Part shown: positions 1 through 12,900 of the stretch, piece by piece | Layout: each line of letters begins with the position of its first letter | Numbering within the stretch: the first letter of the stretch is position 1 | From: Puccinellia tenuiflora | Taxonomy: Eukaryota > Streptophyta > Magnoliopsida > Poales > Poaceae | NCBI GenBank assembly: GCA_012064385.1 | Contig: QRDG01002516.1 | Span: 62,001 to 126,000 of the forward strand | Direction of reading: 5' to 3' | DNA: 64,000 nt | Position numbers and translations under genes: made by a program | The notes under the pieces: model-generated | Databases searched by the model: none | Told to the model about the DNA's origin: nothing | What the model saw: only the letters and a program-made list of their open reading frames with translations

Positions 1-145
1 CGCCACCGGACCCCGAGATGAAAACTAGGTCCTCGTCGTAGTCGCCGGCACCTCGTCCGTTCATACACGTCGAGCTCACCCGCCCGCATCGACCTTCACG
101 GTCACGCAGTCCAAGTCCTCCTCTCCCTGCTCCGACTGCTCCGGC

Positions 146-152
146 TATAAAC
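146..152 (+). promoter_or_regulatory. Probable TATA box of the phosphatase gene
   Basis: A TATAAAC motif lies about 125 bases before the ATG at 272, in otherwise GC-rich DNA. The spacing fits a transcription start near 175-180 and a 5' UTR of about 95 bases. It is the only good TATA-like motif in the first 270 bases. The rest of 1-271 is promoter and leader with no other feature seen. Confidence 0.6.
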
Positions 153-271
153 ACAAGAGAAAGAATAGACCACACCGCAACCGTCGCTCCACCAGTACCA
201 GTACAGTAATCCACGGAATCACTTCTCCCTCTCAGTCCGGAGTCCACGCACTGACGCACGCACCCCCCGGC

Positions 272-2754
272 ATGGCCGCACGCCTCGGCCTCCTCCTGCT
301 CCTTATCTTTGCGGCAGCGGCGGTCGCGGCGGGGAAGGGGAAGGTCCGCGACGGTGGCGGCGGCGGGCTGCGGTTCCGGCGGGGGGGCGGGACGTTCAAG
401 GTGCTGCAGGTGGCGGACATGCACTACGGGGACGGGCGGAGCACCCCGTGCGAGGACGTGCTGCCCGGGCAGGACCGCGGCTGCTCCGACCTCAACACCA
501 CCGCCTTCCTCTACCGCCTCCTCCGCGCCGAGGACCCCGACCTCGTCGTCTTCACCGGTCAGCCCCGTCCTCCCCTGCTTTGCTTTTCGATTAGCTAGCC
601 AGTGGTTCGCCGGTGCCAGCAGTATTCCTCCTAGTTTCCAATCCAGCAATTTAGTAACTTAGTCCCTGCTTCGTATTGGATCGGGAATAATCCTGAACAA
701 TTCCCGATCACTCATTCAGTCTAGTTCATCGATTGGTCCAGGAGCAAAACACCTAATAAGGGGAAAATACAAATGTAGCCGCCTTTCTAGACTGACTGTA
801 GTTGTCTCGAGGTTACTGTTCTCGTTTTCGTCGTGTTGTTTCACGGGCGATCTTGGTGACGTTCCCAATGATGCAATTTTGGCAAACCGATCTTTTTTTA
901 GAATAAAAACACCGATTTTGCATAAACGCCCACATTCCTCAGAATGTGTTTTTATTGCGCTACTGGTAGAAACACATTCTGTGGACTTCTTCAAAAGAAA
1001 AAAAAATTAGTGGATGTTGCATTTGCAGTGGTGGCAATTGCGCATGTATACTCAGCCAAAGCAGGGGCATAATTAAAAGCCTTTCCTCTATAAAAAAAAA
1101 TGTTCACAGATAGTTTTATCGTCAGTGTTTCTTGGGCAGGTGATAACATCTACGGCGCGGATTCGACCGACGCGGCCAAGTCGATGGATGCGGCGATCGC
1201 ACCCGCCATTGCCATGAGACTTCCCTGGGCTGCTGGGATGGGTAACCATGACCAGGAGGGCACGCTGTCGCGAGAGGGTGTGATGCGACACCTCGTAGGC
1301 ATGAAGAACACACTTTCGCGCTTCAATCCGGAAGGAGTGGAAATCGATGGCTACGGGAATTATAATCTGGAAGTTGGTGGGGTTGAAGGAACACTGATGG
1401 CCAACAAATCAGTGCTCAACCTTTATTTCCTCGACAGCGGCGACTATTCGACTGTGCCGTCGATCCATGGTTATGGTTGGATCAAGGCCTCACAGCAAGC
1501 TTGGTTCAAACAAACCTCTGCGAGTCTCCAGGTGAATAAATTTTGGCTACTTGCTTGTTACCTTCTTGGCATTACATTGTATACAATTTCTTCTTCTGCC
1601 ATACAAAATATGCTAAAACAAAAGGAATCAGGACTTCTTACTGATTTTCATCGTTATTTTTCTCTTTGGGCCACTTTATCAATGTAGGAACAAAATTATG
1701 GTGAAACGTTCAATTGAGTAAATAGACTAATAGAAACTTGGAAGTAAATGCAAGCTTACCATAACTTTTTTTTTAAATCTGAAACTGGTGGGTGGATACT
1801 ATTTGCTCTTGGTAGCTACATGGTGTAATTTCCTGTTCAAGCTATCTTAACTCTGCAAGCGACGTAAGCCAAGAAGTTTATGCTAATTTGATTTTTTTAG
1901 CAAAATATGCTAATTTAAAGTAGATGATATATATGTTTACTATCACTGTAGTTTGGAAAACCATTGGTTTCTAAATGTTTTGGGGATCCATATTAAATGT
2001 AGAAAGATAAAAACATCAAGATGTTAGGTAATGACACTATGATAGGCTCACTCTGTCGGTGCTATGGACATATCTTATGCTCGAGTGACAACACTTACAA
2101 AACTCTTATAAAATGCAGAAAAACTATACGAGTCAACAACCCAGGCAGAAGGAGCCAGCACCTGCTCTTGCGTACTTCCACATCCCATTGCCGGAGTTCA
2201 GCAGCTTTACGACATCCAATTTCACAGGCGTAAAGCAGGAGGGTATCAGCTCACCGTCAATCAACTCCGGCTTCTTTACCACCATGGTGGAAGCTGGAGA
2301 TGTCAAGGCGGCATTTGTAGGACATGATCACTTAAACGACTTCTGTGGGAAGCTCACTGGCATTCAGCTGTGCTATGCTGGCGGGTTCGGTTACCATGCG
2401 TACGGGAGGGCCGGGTGGCCAAGGAGAGCGAGGGTGGTGTCTGTGCAGCTTGAGAAAACAGAGGGCGGCGAGTGGCAAGGGGTGAAGTCCATCAAGACAT
2501 GGAAGAGGCTTGATGATCAACATCTCACCACCATTGACTCCGAGGTCCTATGGAACCGAGGCTCCGATGGTAAGGCACTCACCTATACAAGTTCATGGTG
2601 CTAATTTAAGTAACTGTATAGTACAGTATGAGTGACTTTGTACTCTATACGAAATATTTATGCTGATTGAACGAACATATGGTTTCAGAACCGCAACTTA
2701 TGTGAGAGTTGCCAATTGACAGGGAGGCACATGAAGAATCATGATGGAAGCTGA
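272..2754 (+). CDS. PAP29-like: Purple acid phosphatase 28/29-type metallophosphoesterase, 4 exons
   Basis: Exons are 272-557, 1140-1531, 2119-2569 and 2723-2754, with GT/AG borders and consistent phases, giving 386 residues, about the usual PAP28/29 length. A hydrophobic N-terminus (MAARLGLLLLLIF...) looks like a signal peptide, so the product is probably secreted or vacuolar. Metallophosphoesterase motifs follow in order: VADMHYG, FTGDNIYG, GMGNHDQEG, AYFHIPLPE and VGHDHLND. These supply the Asp, Asn and His ligands of a two-metal centre. The family hydrolyses phosphate monoesters at acid pH; this subgroup is often annotated as 'probable inactive', but the ligand motifs are all present here. 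Exon 1 is very GC-rich, as is common in grasses. The short last exon (reading GRHMKNHDGS then stop) is inferred. Without it, read-through in exon 3 would end at 2604. Introns 1 and 2 hold nothing else recognisable. Confidence 0.88.
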
Positions 2755-3650
2755 GTTCAGGATGGGGATCCACCTCTCTAAACATAACACATCATGCCTG
2801 CTGTTGGCGCTCGGCTTATCTTATGAACCTTGAAACTATGTAAATGAACAAACAGATAGTACGCCACATGTATACACGAGTTTTCACCGCTGTGATTTTT
2901 CTCATCAGGAAAAGAGTGGATTTAATGTAATTCAGTACAAATGCTGCTCTCTGCCTGTATTTTCTCTCGTACGTTTATTATCTGCAATGTGTTTCAACTG
3001 TTCACAAGAATCCACAAATTATTTGCATCATGTCACGGGCATTTTCTTACAGATGTTGTCAGCATACACATGCTTTTACTCTTTCTATCCAGGCTTCCTT
3101 ACAAGGGAATCGCAGATTATAGTAGGTTAATGTATTCCTTATTTACAAATGAATGGAACCATTATGCATACTACACACTGAAAGAACCTTCTATGTAAAA
3201 TTTACAGTAAGTTGGCTAGATGTTAAGTTCTCTTCCTGCTGATGGTCAACATGAAAGACCTCATTGCCAAGCTTCAAACTGGCACTATTCTGAATGATCT
3301 GAAGTGTCTTCGCAGGCAGAATACTTCTCCCACCCCTTCAGGCTGCTGTGTCATCTAGTTTGCAGCCTCTTGAGTGACAGAACACTGTCATCGTCGTCAG
3401 TAACTAACCTTCTTTGAATGGCAAAGTTTCCATATGCAGAGTGTTTCGTATGTAATTTCCTGGAGAAACCGCAAGGGAGAAATATTCCAAGAATTTGAAG
3501 AGTACATCAGCTCGAAATTTATAGGGAAGAACAGGCCGGTGGTTTTGTCTAATTCTAGAATTCTATCTCCAGGTCTCTAAGAGGCAACACAAGGAGAACT
3601 GAAGAGAGGAGACAACAAGATGCTTAACTAACTTGGTAATGATGATCGAA
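2755..3650. other. 3' UTR and spacer between the phosphatase and F-box genes
   Basis: The interval holds the phosphatase 3' UTR and AT-rich spacer. ORFs here are short, use no recognisable motif and look random. The last ~150 bases may be the 3' UTR of the reverse-strand F-box gene. Confidence 0.5.
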
Positions 3651-4926
3651 TCAGTCTTTGAGGCCGCCAAGGAGGCCGGCGCAACAGACGAGGTACTCTT
3701 GTAGGGTACAGGGGCGAGCAAGAGGCACTAGATTCAGCTCTGGTCTGGCCTGGCGGTACTGTTTAACCGGTGTCCATGTAGACGCCCACGCATCGGTGGT
3801 GAACTCAAATGGCGGATCAGCAGTCTTGTCCGCCAGATACCGCACGCCGACGGGAGGGTAGCGGGCACCGAGCGGCCCAATGTACACCGCGTTCCCTGCC
3901 ACGCATGGAAACCTCCTGGACGAGAGGGAGAAGCATGACACCTCCCCGGCAAACACGGCGCGGTGCCGGCCAATGTCCTCCACCGGAACAAGTCTCTCCC
4001 CGGCGACATCTACGTCGAACACCTGGACCAGGTTCCACCGGTAGTCACTCAGCTGGTGCTCCACCCTGATCACGTCCATGACCTTCCTCCTGCGCTTCAT
4101 GATTCTTCGCTCGTCGGCGCTGAGGCGATCCAGGTTGAGGTAGTAGCGCACCATGAGCATGCTGCCGGCGCCGCAGTCGTCGGGAGGAACAAGGTAGCAG
4201 AACATGTTGTGCTTGGTGTTGGGCTGGTCCACGACGACGGGCACCACGCGAGGCTCGGGACGGAGCCGCACGTGCATTACGTGCCCCTCGACAGTCGCAA
4301 AGTAGAAGCGCCCCTGCAGGGTCGACGCCGACGAGAAGCGACACGACGTGGGGTCGTCGGGCCTCGGCCTCCACATCTGATAATCCATCACCGCCCACCG
4401 CTGGTCACCCGGCTTGGCGTAGGCTATGGCACGTCCACGGTCAGTCATCAGGAGCACGACTGACGGCGGGGAGGTCTCGTCAGAGATGCCGGCGTAGACG
4501 ACGCGCGAGAACGGGGACTGGAACTGTCCAGTAGTCCAGAGAGTGTACGCGCTGCCAAGGTCCGCGGTGATGGGCGGGAGGTCGGTGATGGCCCTGGTGA
4601 GCGGGTTGAGGAGGCGCGCGGCGTGGGTCGCCTTGTCGCGCAGGAGCAGCAGGCCCTCGGCGCTGGCCTCGAGGTGGTGACGGGAGAGCTCCGGGAGGTC
4701 GACGCGGGCGCTGGCGCCGGTGGAGAGGTTGAGGAACCGGCGGCCGTCGCCGTCGACGCGGTTGGACAGCATGATCCAACGGCGCGGGCGGAAGCGGGGT
4801 CAGCGGTGCATCTCCTCCACTCCTTGCACGCGGCGCGGAGGCGGATGTACTCTGCCACGTCGTAGAGGAGAAGCCTGCCGGCGATGTCGTCGACCAGTAC
4901 CGCCGGAAGGTTGGGCCAATCTCTCC
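3651..4926 (-). CDS. F-box/DUF295-like protein gene with an apparent frameshift
   Basis: Read on the minus strand, an F-box-like segment (RRDWPNLPAVLVDDIAGRLL... ending KEWRRCTADP) lies at about 4926-4800. The rest of the protein, from MLSNRVDGDG (4772) to LLGGLKD (3651), is in another frame. The downstream frame opens only after a stop near 4800, and reads RFRPRRWIML where grass F-box/DUF295 proteins continue directly after the F-box. One missing base in the run of Cs near 4797-4801 would join them. The downstream part is a single 373-residue ORF with a beta-propeller-like DUF295 character. F-box proteins bind SKP1 in SCF ubiquitin ligases; substrates of this grass-expanded class are mostly unknown. 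The start is unclear: a splice acceptor (GGGGCAG) near 4927 suggests a separate upstream first exon. It could be a recent pseudogene, a sequencing error, or a gene translated from 4772 without the F-box. Confidence 0.6.
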
Positions 4927-5564
4927 TGCCCCGTCCATTATCATTAGAAACAACGCAAAAGAAATTAATCAAGATAGAAGGCAAGGCAGTGGGATTCGAA
5001 CCGACCATTCCTCGTGGTGGACGCATTGGGGCAATCGATGATAGCCGGCGAGGTTGCTCATATGCTCTGCTCTGATCTGGTCCTCACTGGTTTCCAAGTG
5101 AGGAGTGGCGGCGGCCACCCACCTTGTGCCTATCTATGCAAAACCCTGGATCAAAATGTTACGCTCTAACTCCGGGCCGCGGTGTTCCACTGAAAAAAGC
5201 TGGGGCCCGCGATTTTTCCTTTTTTTTTTGGATGAATGGCCCGAGGGAATGGCTACCGTGGCAGTCGAGATGATCGTGACAGAGGCCGTAATAATGGCCG
5301 GGATCTGGTCAGTAGAATTTCACGCTGAGTTTGTCTGGACGGTACCGTGGGCGTATAGTCTAGAGGAATTTTTTTTAACAAGGGAAAAGACTCGTCCTTT
5401 TGATAATGATGAAGAGCGATACGACGTGCTTAGATAGATTCACTCATTTCGGTAAGTATGTAAACTATCTAAAACATCTTATATTTGAGAACGGATGGAG
5501 TAGCAAATATGCCTCTGTGTTTCTACGAGCTGACTCATATAACTAATATACCTCAGTGTTCTTA
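4927..5564. other. Spacer with a truncated Stowaway-like MITE end
   Basis: No gene is recognised. At about 5471-5503 the sequence resembles one terminal inverted repeat of a Stowaway MITE (AACGGATGGAGTA type), but no matching second end is nearby. A T-loop-like GGTTCGAATCC string occurs on the minus strand near 4990, without a tRNA fold. Confidence 0.4.
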
Positions 5565-5900
5565 GAGATCTCTAGCCGTTCGGCCTGCGCTTTGGGTCGG
5601 CGCTATTTTGGGCCGTTTGGGGGGCCACCGGCGATAAATTTCGGCCTGAGGAGCGCCAGTTCCCAGCCACGCGCCCATTTCGGCACCCCAGCCGACGATT
5701 TGGGCGTAAAAAATGTCACAAATCTCATATAACATAATTTTTTAATAGTTTGATAAAATAAGCTCATAATTTTTATCACATAGTTCGACATAAAAATAAA
5801 TACAAATAGTTTAACAAATTAACACAACTCATAATTTAACACAAATTACATTAAAATAGACCTCGTCTTTGCACCTCCACAGGTGTTCCATTAGATCTTT

Positions 5901-6189
5901 CTACAATTGTTGATGAATATGTGGGTCTCGGATCTCATGACACATAGCAAGGTAGGCAGCCCACGATGCCGGCGGAGGGTTCCACTCGTTCTCGTTAGAA
6001 ATAGCAGCAAGAGGACCTTGTTTGTAATATGGTTGGTTCTGCTCGCTCTCATCCACTGGATCATACCGCTCGCTCTCAATGATCATGTTGTGTAAGATCA
6101 CACATGAATTCATCACCTCCCACATCTGAGATTTCGATCAGGTCAGAGCAGGGTACTAGACAACAAGAATTCGCGCTTGGAGCACACCA
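5901..6189 (-). pseudogene. PIF/Harbinger transposase, C-terminal piece
   Basis: The piece reads GVLQARILVV, stop, YPALT, stop, SKSQMWEVMNSCVILHNMIIESER and ends DPHIHQQL at 5901. NSCVILHNMIIE is a hallmark of the PIF transposase C-terminus. Two in-frame stops (expected Arg and Trp codons) show decay before or after the nested insertion. Confidence 0.75.
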
Positions 6190-6194
6190 AATGA

Positions 6195-7533
6195 TGAAAG
6201 GACATGATCTACCCCAAGTGGTTTTGATGTTGGCGACAATGCAACTAAGTGCTCTAATGGTGTATACTTAGTTGTGCAGGAACTCTGTAATCCAATCCAA
6301 ATAGGATTCTCTCGAAAGTTCATCTCTCAGCTCTCCCTAAACTGTGAAATCAGTTCCTGGCCGGAACTACCGGCCACTTCTCCGGAAGTACCGGGCAAAA
6401 GTGTCAGGAGCACTTCCGGGGCCACTTCCGCTTAAGCTCGGGAGCTTCTATTTCCGGCCGGAAGTGGGCCAGAACTTTTTCCGAAAGTACCGGCTTGCCG
6501 GTACTACCGGGCCCTCGTCCGGAAGTACTGGGAGAGAAGTGCCGGGGGCACTTCCGGGGCCACTACCGCTTAATCTCGGGAGCTTCTGTCTCCCTCCAGA
6601 AGTGGACCGGAACTTTCACCCGAAGTACCGACTTGCCGGTACTACCGGACGTGGCTCGGAAGTACCGGGCCGGTGGGATTGAAGACCTGCGCTGAAGACC
6701 GTGGACGCGCGCATGAAAAGAGGTCCGGAAGTACCGGGACAAAAGTGTCGGTACTACCGCTCCAGTGGGTTTTCAACCCCCAAAGGCGGGATTGAAGGAG
6801 AGGAATATAAAAGGAGGGTGTCTTCCTCCTTGGACTTTAAGGCTCTAGACTCTCTCTCCACCATTAATGAGCCCAAGCTAAACTTCCTAGATCTCCCACT
6901 CCCTTGCCCCAATCTTCTTGATCTTTTGAGGAGTGAAGTAGGAGACCTAGATCTACCCTTCCACCGAAGGAATTTCGAATCCCCCCACTATTTGCTTGTG
7001 GATCTTGGATCTTGTAAGCTCTTGGGGATTCCTTGGAACCCTAAGAGTAAGTGCGAATTTCGGAGCTTCATTGTTGTGAGAAGCTCCGGGACATTGTTGG
7101 GAGTCTCCAACTCATTGTGGAGAGCCCCAACCTCGGTGTAAAGGCTTGGTCAAAGCCTTCAAGTTGACCTCATAGTGGAACGGGCTATTCCCTCACGGGA
7201 GTAGCACTCACGGAGAATAGGGTGAGCACGATCGTGCTTGTAGGAGTGCCAAGGAGGCTCCACACCCCTCCAATGTAGACGTACTTCCTTTGGGAAGCAA
7301 CTACGGGAAACAAATCCTCGTGTCCACTTGCGGTGACTTCTATCCTTTACTTCCGTTGTGCATTTACTTGTATCTTATATCTTGTATCTTGTCACATAGA
7401 TTTTTTTCATCTAGTTGCACATCTAGTTAACTTGTCTTTACTTTGTTAAGGCCCTAATTAATCGAAAAAGAATTAAAATTGGTGGTCGCCTATTCACCCC
7501 CCCCCCCCCTCTAGTAGACCATACGTACTTTCA
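6195..7533 (+). mobile_element. Copia-like solo LTR, 1.34 kb
   Basis: The element begins TGAAAG and ends CTTTCA, and is flanked by AATGA (6190-6194) and AATGC (7534-7538), a 5-base duplication with one mismatch. Removing it joins two pieces of the transposase in the right order. Near the right end is CGCCTATTCACCCC...CTCTAG, also found near the 3' end of the LTRs of the gag-only element. That string is typical of Sirevirus/Maximus-like Copia LTRs. No internal coding region is present, so it is a solo LTR left by recombination. ORFs inside it are chance readings of repeats. Confidence 0.75.
6380..6680 (+). repeat. Tandem repeat of about 137 bases inside the solo LTR
   Basis: Two diverged copies start near 6382 and 6519 (CCGGAAGTACCGGGC / CCGGAAGTACTGGGA), with a third partial copy. 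Each is rich in short palindromes of the type CGGTACTACCGG and GGAAGTACCGG. They give a false ORF of 112 residues with Pro/Gly/Leu repeats. Confidence 0.7.
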
Positions 7534-7614
7534 AATGCCTGCTCGACATCCTTCTTGCAAGCCTCCTGGCACTTAGCAAACCAAGCTTGATTGTCGCCTG
7601 GCACAGGGTTTGAG
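7534..7614 (-). pseudogene. PIF/Harbinger transposase, fourth piece
   Basis: A short piece between two retroelements reads TISNPVPGDNQAWFAK and then CQEACKKDVEQAF. It belongs just after the core piece and carries the Glu (KDVEQAF) that should complete the DDE triad. It joins the C-terminal piece across the solo LTR at 6195-7533. Confidence 0.75.
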
Positions 7615-7619
7615 ATAGT

Positions 7620-9889
7620 TGAAAGAACAAACGATGTTCCGGATGTCGCCTAGAGGGGGGGGGGGGTGAATAGGCGATTAACACTTTTTTATTTAGGGGC
7701 TTGATAATTGTGGAATAAAACTATGTGTTTAAATTAACAAGCCAACAACCTAAATGACTAGGTTTACCTATGTGCACCAACAACTTATGCTAAGCAAGGC
7801 AAGCAACAAGGTGATAACAAGATATAGACTTCAAGCACGATGGCTATCACAATGTAAATTTGCATAAGTAAAAGCTTGGGTATAGAGATAACCGAGGCAC
7901 GCGGAGACGAGGATTTATTCCCGAGTTCCTCCTTGTTAAGGGAGTACGTCTCGTTGGAGGGGTGTGAGCTCGCCACAAGAGGCCTACTCAAGATGCCACA
8001 AAGGCCTCACCCTATTCTCCGATGAACCGCACCCAAAGGTTTGGTTCACCTTCCACTATCGGAATCCTTCGAGGCGGAATCCGGAGCCTTTATACCACAA
8101 AGCTTGGGGCACGCATCCACAACCGAATTGGAGGCTCCCAAGAATCACCACAACACCGTCTAGGGTCCAATGACCCAAGAGTAACAAGCTCCCAACAGTC
8201 AATCCCACGAATCACCGTGGGGAGCACAACCCGATGTAACTAATGCAAAAGGGGAAGATCACACCAAGTGGTCAAATCCTTCTCCCCAAAATCCAACCAA
8301 AGCAACTAATGCTATGGAGGGATTTAGGAGGAAGAACGAAGGAGAAACACCAAGAACTCCAAAATCTAGATCCAACGAGATTCCCTCACTTAGAGGAGAT
8401 TTTGTTTGGTGGAGTAGTGGATCTAGATCTCCTCTCTTGTTTCCCTAAATTTGGGCAAGAATCATCGGAGGGATTAGGAGGAATCGAGCTCTCAAAATGT
8501 TGCAACAATGGTGGGGAGAGAGAAAATGGGCTCAGCTCAAAGAATGGGGAAGAAGCCCCTTTTATAGGTGGCTCCAAAAAGGAGCCGTTGGGAAAAAACG
8601 AGTGGAAAAAAAGCAGCAGCAGACTGCCCGGCCTAGGTCCGGCCTATGCCCCGGCCTAGCCGGGAAAGCATCTACAGGCAGCGAACGCAGAGAGCAGGGA
8701 GCCCGGCCAGGCAACCCGAACTGTTTTTTTTTTCCTTTGCTATTTTCTGTTTTAAAACTGTTTAGAAAACTTTCCGGAATAGAAATGCAATATCTCCCAC
8801 ATACGAACTCCGTTTTCGATATTCTTGGACTCGTTGGAATCGTCACAATGAGCACTACAAGAATATGCAGAGAAACATCATAGTCCAAGAATATAATATA
8901 AAGATAAATGGGGAAAGGTAAAATCTCCCATTTGCAAATCGGAAATGCAATAACTTTCACCCACGAACTCCGTTTTCGATAATCCTGGACTCGTTGGAAT
9001 TGTCACAACAAGCACAACAAGATTATGCAGAGAAACATCATAGTCCAAGAAAATATTTTAAAACCAAATGGGAAAAGTTAAAAACTCATTTTCGCAAACC
9101 GGAAATTCTATAACTTTTGCAATTGAAGTCCGAATGAAATAAAACCAATTTTGTTGGAAAGAGGACAACAAAAGCAACCTTTGAAAATGGCAAACAAGCA
9201 ATGGAGATTTTGCAAAGAAATGGAAGAGGTAAATCTTCCGCACGGATGAACCGGCAAAATCTCCAATACCGAAACCGCAAAAGAAGACGCATATGAAAAC
9301 CGTTTTCGGTGAACTTAGCTTTGTCATGACGAGCACGACAAGCACCAAGACCACACCACGATTAGAGACAAATAAGAACCAATAAAGATGATTGCATGGA
9401 TACAAAGGTTTGTGCTCTCTACGGCGATACGATCATGATATTCGGTCGAGAGCCCCTCTTGATAGTACGATTATCTATCCTATAATCCGGTCTCTCACTA
9501 AACAATATGAGACCGGTAAAATAGAAACCGTATCAAGATCATACCTTTGCCTTGTGCATAAATCCACTTGAGGTCGATGAAGACGATCTTCATCTCCTCA
9601 AGATGCACCACCTTCCTCGATTGCGCTTCGGTGAAGATTCACTTGATGCTCCCCCATACACCAAGATGGGAGACGCTTTCTTCGGCATATCTTCACTTAG
9701 CCTTGAGTGATGATCAACCCGCACAAAGCCTTGATCAACACAAACTTCTTCCCTTAACCTTGATTCCAACCAATGGAGATCAAGCAACTCAAATGGACAC
9801 ACCTATAAATATAGCTCAATGCAAACATTAGTCCATAGAGATTGTCATTAATTACCAAAACCATGCATGGGAGCAACCATGCACTTTCA
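7620..9889 (-). repeat. Left LTR (3' LTR of the element)
   Basis: The copy is nearly identical to 15561-17836, with scattered substitutions and small indels, for example a longer G run near 7652. One clear length difference is a short duplicated GTGGAAA-type segment present only in the right copy near 16541. The low divergence implies fairly recent insertion. Confidence 0.88.
8776..9099. repeat. Tandem repeat of about 160 bases within the LTR
   Basis: Copies at about 8776-8940 and 8941-9099 share CGAACTCCGTTTTCGAT, GGACTCGTTGGAAT and AGAAACATCATAGTCCAAG. A third, more diverged copy follows. The same arrangement occurs in the right LTR near 16727-17050. Confidence 0.7.
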
Positions 9890-9890
9890 A

Positions 9891-9903
9891 TCTCCCCCAT
9901 TTT
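9891..9903 (-). other. Polypurine tract
   Basis: On the minus strand AAAATGGGGGAGA lies immediately before the 3' LTR with a one-base gap. It is the expected plus-strand primer for reverse transcription. Confidence 0.75.
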
Positions 9904-9904
9904 G

Positions 9905-12900
9905 GTAATTGATGACAATCCCTTTTTAAGAGGGTTTATATAACGAATAGAGCATCCTTGCATGACAAACAAGCAAGAATGCAAAGCGCATTAAAGGCAA
10001 ATGCAACAAAAGCATAAAACCCAAATTCCCTTAAACCCTCTAAACTTCTCCCCCATTGGCATCGATTGCCGAAATGGGAAGAAAAATTTAGAGAGCCAAT
10101 ATAATATGAGTTCCTCCATAAAGGTGATGACAATCCCTTTTAACGGAAAAATAGAGGAAATCAAATTATATTGAGGATCAAAAGATTGCAAAAAGATGAA
10201 ATCATTTTAAACATCTCCACAAAGGAGAAAAGCAATCGAAAGATCCAAAGCGAGAGTTCTAAATAAAAACTAGAGAAGCTCCCCAATGTTCATGCACACG
10301 GGAGTGCACAAATATGGCATCCTCGCTCCCCAAAATCATCTAGAACACGCAACAAGTGCAATAGTGCATAATGCAAAAGCAAATCATAGCACTTGCACCG
10401 AAGATGTGGTTGAGCCATAAGGAGATACCAATTTTCAAAAATTCATCATAAGATAGGTCCAACCGAGATAAAAAGATCTTTTAGAGAAATATGTTCACAC
10501 GCTTAGGGATACCAATTGGAAACTAAAACCAATTGAAAATGCCAAAAGCTAGTGAGATCATTTAGCCAATAAAATTCAACATGCTCACCATGGTAGGCAT
10601 GAGGTCAAAGATCTTCAAGAAATACATGAGTGTGCAAAGATACCAATAAACAATAAGACAAGTACTCATGAGACAAATTTGGAGCCACTAAAGAATTATA
10701 GATGAAACACAAGGTGGCTCAAAAGGAAATCGGATACCAACTAAAGGGTGACCTCTCTCATATGTATAGGTTTCTAATTAGACAAACCATGAAGATATAC
10801 ATCCGCAAAGAAACATATACATACGAAATGGTTCGGGAAAAAGAAAACAAGGTATCCAAAAGGAAGTCATAAATATACAAACGAGATTGTTGCTTGAAAG
10901 CACAGCACATAGCTCAAATTTATCTCATCGTATATGAATGAACTTCAAATATATCAAATGCATCACACATATCACTAAGGGAACAAGAGATAGTGGAGAT
11001 GCTTTGAGTTAGGCAACAAGTATCACAAGGAAATAATATCAATTGAAGAAAAGGTTTTTGCAAATTCAACACACATATCACAAAGATATATTAAGTGAAG
11101 GAAAAGGCCAAAACCACAACAATTGCATATAAAGGATTTCATGCCAAGAGGCAACCTACACAAGGTTGAATACTAGAAAAGAATGCATGGGATAGATACT
11201 TGTTACCGAGATGCATTGACGATGAAGATGATGAGAGTTGGTTTGTCATCAAAGCTTGACTCCGACAATCACACGGTGAGAACACCTTCCTTACAAATGA
11301 GGCAAGCATCCAATGCATCTCCATTGTACCTAAAACACAATTAGAGTACAAAATGGTTCCCAAACTCATTGGGTCCCATAATAGTTAGATAAACTACAAT
11401 ATATAGGACATACTCCACATAAATATGTGCTTATAGATATGAAATTGAATTTCATGCACATCTTAGCCGATTTAGGATTTGGTGGAGTATCCCCTATATA
11501 TTGGATCAAGAAAGACTAGCATGCCAAATAATATATATATACTAGTAAAATGCATGCATAGACTTATAAGAACCAAGTGAGATACAATTTGGACGAAAAC
11601 ACGAAGTAAACCAAAAAGGTTGTCCAAATTATATCAAAATTCAAATCAACACATGAATTAGGAGAAATCACATCAACATATGATTGATTTCAAAACACAT
11701 CAACACATGAAGTGCGATATCAAAAGGAATCAAATCAACACAACAAATGATCGATAAGACACCAATGGAGATAATATACCAATTAAAACAAAAAAATATC
11801 AACTAGGAGAAAAGATATCAAGAAAAAGGTGATACTTGACCGAAATCAAGTAAAGTAAACTAAGGCAAAAGGTATCAAGACTCCCACAATAAATATTAAT
11901 TGGAACAAATATCTATGGAGGAGATATTAAATTCTAATTAATACCAATTGAAGGTACCAAAACATAAGATAAAAAAACAAATGCCAATTGAAAGGATCAA
12001 AAATTGAGAGATAGAATAGTGTTCTAAATAAAAAGGAATGCTCCCCCAAGATTAATGCATTATCTTGAATATTTGCATTTGAATACAAAATGCACACACA
12101 AGGGATCATTACTCTCCAAATTTTATCTAAAACACTAAACACTACCGATTGAAAGAAATAGGATCCTTGCAAGAGGCAAAGAAGGCAATAAATAGGGCAA
12201 ATTAAATGCAAGTGCCAATGTGAAGATGATCTACAAAATCCACCACAATTACTAGAATCACTTGTCATGAACAAGGAGTATATGGAGATATTTCTCGGTG
12301 GTATATAGGAATGATGTACAAGACCAACTTCACAACAAATAAGCATATGGCAAAAGATAAGAATTAAAACACCATATTTTTGAGAAAGGTTTGTTGGTAG
12401 TTTCAATTATTCAAACCAACCGACAACGCCATGGTTAAAATAAAAGGAAACAAATGGCTTCTCACATAATATATGGAAATGGATATTAGAGAAAAACCAC
12501 ACCAAGCAAACTCACACAAACAAGAATCAAAGGGTAACCACAAAGGAAAATTGGAACTTGTTTGAGCACACATGCCACATAGGAAAGATAATTTATAATA
12601 TCAAATCTAAGTGGCAAACCTCAAATGTTCACATTTTGTGGGATTGTAATATGCACATAGCTTATTACTCCCCCATAATGTGATAATTCATTTTATTTTT
12701 AAACAAGAGGCAAATAAACCCAACTAGAGAAATTAATAGACATTGTAGAAATTGAATTTCTCATGAATATGACATACCACATAGTAGCTAGATAATATTG
12801 AAATATCAATACTAGGTGGTGTGCCTCATGTACACACATTTTTAGGTTTGTGAATTACACAAAGCATATCACTCCCCCCAAAATGGGATAGTCTATTAAT

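Noticed and set aside
4980..5030. Possible tRNA gene on the minus strand (GGTTCGAATCC T-loop)
   Set aside because: Only the T-loop motif fits; no D arm, anticodon arm or acceptor stem can be drawn around it.
6344..6682. ORF with Pro/Gly/Leu repeats
   Set aside because: It is a reading of the tandem palindromic repeat inside a solo LTR with defined TG...CA ends and target duplication.
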